From Sesamum alatum (taxonomy: Eukaryota; Streptophyta; Magnoliopsida; Lamiales; Pedaliaceae): DNA of 64,000 nt. The translations under genes were made by a program, and so were the position numbers. Position 1 is the first letter of the stretch, and every line of letters begins with the position of its first letter. This document shows, piece after piece, positions 60,967-64,000 of the stretch. Below the pieces are notes generated by a model that ran no database searches, was not told where the DNA came from, and worked only from the letters and a program-made list of their open reading frames with translations. The DNA lies in the NCBI GenBank assembly GCA_034509735.1, contig JACGWO010000003.1, positions 7,874,001-7,938,000 on the forward strand, given 5' to 3'.

Positions 60967-62654
60967 ATTATGCTCATAACTGATTAAATAATTCAAGATA
61001 AATCAAGAAAGTTTAAATGTCTTCCACAAAACTATAAGGCCACGTTTACTTTGAGGTTAGCTTGAATAAGAAAATTAGTATAGGATAATATATTGTTTAC
61101 TTTCATGTATGGGGGCCCTGTACAATTACAGGACCTTGTACTAATTACTGTTACACTTGCATAATTTATACCACCAAAGGTGGTGGTATAAGTTATCATG
61201 TGATTTGTACAACAATAAATGCAGGTGGCAAAAGTCTATGTTACTCTCAAATAAGACAAGAGGTAAAGTCCATGAAGGACTAACGGGTAATTTTGCCTTC
61301 CAATACAAGTAAATACAACAAAATAAACACTTCACATATTCTATCAAATTTTAGTACTACATGTAAGTAAACACTTTACAATTTATACAGGGCTTTTTTT
61401 ATCATTCATTTAGTTCAAGATAATCCTATCACTCGTTTAATTCTGTCCTCAAAGTAAATGGGGCCTAAGAATATGAATATCAGTAAAATAATGAAAACAT
61501 GTATAGTAGGATACATGTTCAATAAAAAAATTGGAACAACTTACTGAATAAAAATGAAAATTTGCAAAAATAGTTTTGATTACGATAATTTTGATTATGG
61601 TATTTAAAATATACAGAATAAAGTTTACACAATAATTACATAAGCTAAAATTTTTTAAGGAACAAGAAATTAAATAAACACAATATACATAAGGCATTGC
61701 AAGTGTTCGAGCAAAGCTTTTATAGAAAGCATTATCTTGCTTCTTTTGGATCTAAATTTATCTAGAGTAATTTCATTTTGTATTTAAATTTATCGCAAAT
61801 GAAATATTCTGCATTGCAATAAAAGAACATTAGTATTGGCTAATTATTCAGTGAGTAAATAATTAAAAAGAGGCGCAAATAAAATTTTCATACATACTAA
61901 TAAATTAAAACAAACCTTTCATATAATTCAATTATCTTATGCTTTGTTTTAATATATGCTCAATTATTCTAATGCTTTATATTAATTTTCAATGTATTGC
62001 AGCCGCAAACAGGGGGAAATCAAATCGAGAACCTCTTCTGGGATGTCGAAAGTCAATATAATTGTCAGCGTGTTGCCGACACCAAAGCTTCTCGTCCTGA
62101 CTTGGGTCTGGGTAGGGTTTTTCCCACCCAATGCCAGGCATACTCTCAAAAATTGTGAGATCAACACTCTTTTATTAGCATTGAACTTTCTAGATATTCA
62201 CAATTAATCACATAACACAAAAAGCTCCACTTGAATTTGCAAATTTATCATGGTGGTTCTCGGTTGAAAATCCTGATATACTTTTCTAAAATACAACGAG
62301 TTCATTCATTAATTACATTAAAAAGCATACCAAGTACAACTGATCACTTAACAAGTAAAATATAAATTTAAAAGGAACGCACATTGAATTCACGTGTTTT
62401 GATAATTGAAAAGACTATTAACTAATAATTTGGCCTTGTGGAGGCAAAGATCCGTTTGTGACTTAAAGTACCTATAACGAAACTTGTGCAATATTGCTTC
62501 ATAATTCTCATACCAATAAATAAAGAAATTTGAACAATATATAAAGAAGTTTTAAACAAAATTGTTTGTATTTTTATTTATTAAAGTGATATTTTCTTTA
62601 TCATATTTTCAATCAAAAAATTAAATGTTGCGCTCCCGACTTTTATATAGGTAG
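60967..62654. repeat. Tandem array segment 5 (last, diverged units)
   Basis: It resumes at the array phase left at 51267, is interrupted by a MITE (61038-61465), and carries the last core from 61984. This core is more diverged than the internal copies (for example ttgccgacaccaaagcttc). It ends at taggtag where the right-edge LTR begins. Confidence 0.88.
61038..61465. mobile_element. Tourist-like MITE (PIF/Harbinger type)
   Basis: 428 bp with terminal inverted repeats of about 19 bp (ggccacgtttactttgagg at the left and its complement with two mismatches at the right), flanked by taa on both sides (61035-61037 and 61466-61468). Three-base TAA duplications and GGCC-type ends fit PIF/Harbinger MITEs. 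An internal palindrome (taccaccaaaggtggtggta) lies at about 61170-61190. Non-coding. Confidence 0.9.
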
Positions 62655-64000
62655 TGATGGGGTGAAATTCGGGAAAATGTAGCCTAAGCACGTGCACCGG
62701 TTGAATACAAGAAGCATAATAAAAGACAAGAAGAATCAAAGTGATCTTGTGATATTCATTAAGAGGTAAGTTTAACAATGAATTCACCCCCTATTTATAG
62801 TAATTTTTAGGGGGTGAAATTACAACATTGCCCTTTGATCCTACGGCCTAAAATTAATCAGTTGAGGGCATTTTAGTCATTTCGCTAGCCCATTCTCTTT
62901 TCAACCTCCTTCTCTTCAACTTCCCTCAACTTCTTTTAACTTCCCATAACTCCCCTCAAGGGCCTTTTGTGCCATTAGTCATAAGTTTGAGGGTCTTCTT
63001 GCAAATTTTGTTTTTTCCTCCACATCAGTAGCCCCCCGACTTTCAAATATTTCCTTAGAAATCTGAAAGTTCCAATTAGCAAGTTGATTTTGATTCGAAT
63101 TCCTCTTCTTGTAATGGATGAAATTGACTTTGACTAGGCTCCTTTCTTGCTAACTCCATTCGCCTTAGAAGTCTCCTCTTTTTCGAAATCTTTTTTCAAA
63201 CGAATTGTACTCCCATTGGGATTTTTTCTCCCTTCTTCAGCTCCTCATAGTGATCCGGATACCGTGGACTTCAGCTCCAACAGGTAAGTTAACTCCAATT
63301 CTACTTCTTCTTCTTGATAATACTCCTATTTGATGTAGAGTCTTTTTCTCCTGGGATTCCTCTTGGCACAAATTCTTCTTCTATTGGAGCTCTTTTCCTT
63401 CTTGTTCCTACTACTTCAGCCACTGGTTTCTTCCTTCTTGGGACACTTTTTCATTCAGGCTCCTTCTCCTTCGAGACTACTCTTGGTTCAACTCCTTCCT
63501 TTCCTGGAAAATGTTGAAACGAATTGGCTCCAGTATATGGCTCTTTATCTCTTTCCTTACCGTAGTTCTTGTTGTTCGACTTCAAAAAGTCATCATTTGT
63601 CAATCTGGAAGAAACATAAATAATTTGTCAGTTCAAAAGATTTTCAGGATGTCACGCATTTCAAGAAAATGCCCAATGAGGCGTCATCGGGGGTCCGTCG
63701 ATGGTGGATAGTGGCCGGGCCGAGGCGCACGCCTCGGCCTGGATGCTGGTGCCTCGGCCTGGATGTGGCCGAGGCATGTGTGGCCGAGGCGTGCCTCGGT
63801 TAAATTTTAGTCGAGGGTGTCTTGTTGCCCCTCCTTCTTCCTATCTTGCTTGCTGAGGTGGTCGATTTCGATCACGAAGTGATTTCGGTTTAGGGCACCA
63901 GGAACATTCATCTAATTCGCCAGATTTGTCTAGAAATTATAGTTAGAAAAAAGTTGAAAAACTCCTCGATTTCCTTTGATAGCGCAAGCCCCCCACTTCA
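62655..64000 (-). mobile_element. Partial LTR at the right window edge
   Basis: Array sequence stops at 62654 and new sequence starts tgatggggtg. A minus-strand TATA box (CTATAAATAGGGG, about 62788-62800) and no coding motifs suggest the left (3') LTR of a minus-strand element that continues beyond the window. A GC-rich cluster of gcctcggcc/ggccgaggc motifs lies at about 63715-63802. Family unknown; short frames at 63314-63711 are not supported as genes. Confidence 0.5.
62788..62800 (-). promoter_or_regulatory. Candidate TATA box in the right-edge LTR
   Basis: The minus strand reads CTATAAATAGGGG, close to the plant core-promoter consensus. It would direct transcription leftward into the array. 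Inference only. Confidence 0.4.

Noticed and set aside
63314..63711. Overlapping frames of 66-86 codons near the right edge
   Set aside because: Low-complexity TTC/CTT-rich LTR sequence with no recognisable domain.

Overview
The window is a block of nested transposable elements in a nuclear genome of a flowering plant, most likely a eudicot. This follows from the plant-type Ty3 chromovirus, Ty1-copia, plant L1-type LINE and Tourist-like elements, the initiator-Met tRNA primer sites, the AT-rich background and the absence of any recognisable host gene. I cannot name the species. I see no tRNA, rRNA, CRISPR or intact host coding sequence.

The foundation layer is a tandem array of AT-rich units of about 1.69 kb, present in pieces from 6349 to 62654. 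Each unit has a relatively GC-rich core of about 190 bp that reads open on both strands. Most units also carry a segment of about 383 bp with Helitron-like ends on the minus strand. Two units are short (about 0.95 kb, sharing one internal deletion) and alternate with long ones, giving a higher-order period of about 2.6 kb at 7843-13078. The array is broken, in order, by: a non-autonomous LTR element (LARD A, 3861-6348) that itself hosts a Ty3 element (1-3860); a complete Ty3 chromovirus with both LTRs (13271-22532); a copia element (27134-37071) whose right LTR holds LARD C (31916-36831); LARD B (43089-48000); a solo Ty3-type LTR (51268-60966) that hosts a LINE (about 53400-59430) and a polyadenylated retroposon (51863-52358); a Tourist-like MITE (61038-61465); and, at the right edge, the start of another LTR (62655 onward).

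Every protein-coding element is dead. Gag, protease, integrase, RT and RNase H can be recognised, but all carry stops or frameshifts, and most stops look like C-to-T changes on one strand or the other. The protease active site is altered in all three LTR families that encode one. The LARD family carries LTRs, primer site and polypurine tract but no gag-pol, so any movement would have depended on proteins from another element.

The most notable items are the large-unit array with Helitron-like ends, the GC-rich LARD family (copies A and B sit at the same array position and probably arose by segmental duplication), the 496-bp polyadenylated retroposon with a perfect 19-bp target duplication, and a chimeric junction at LARD C.
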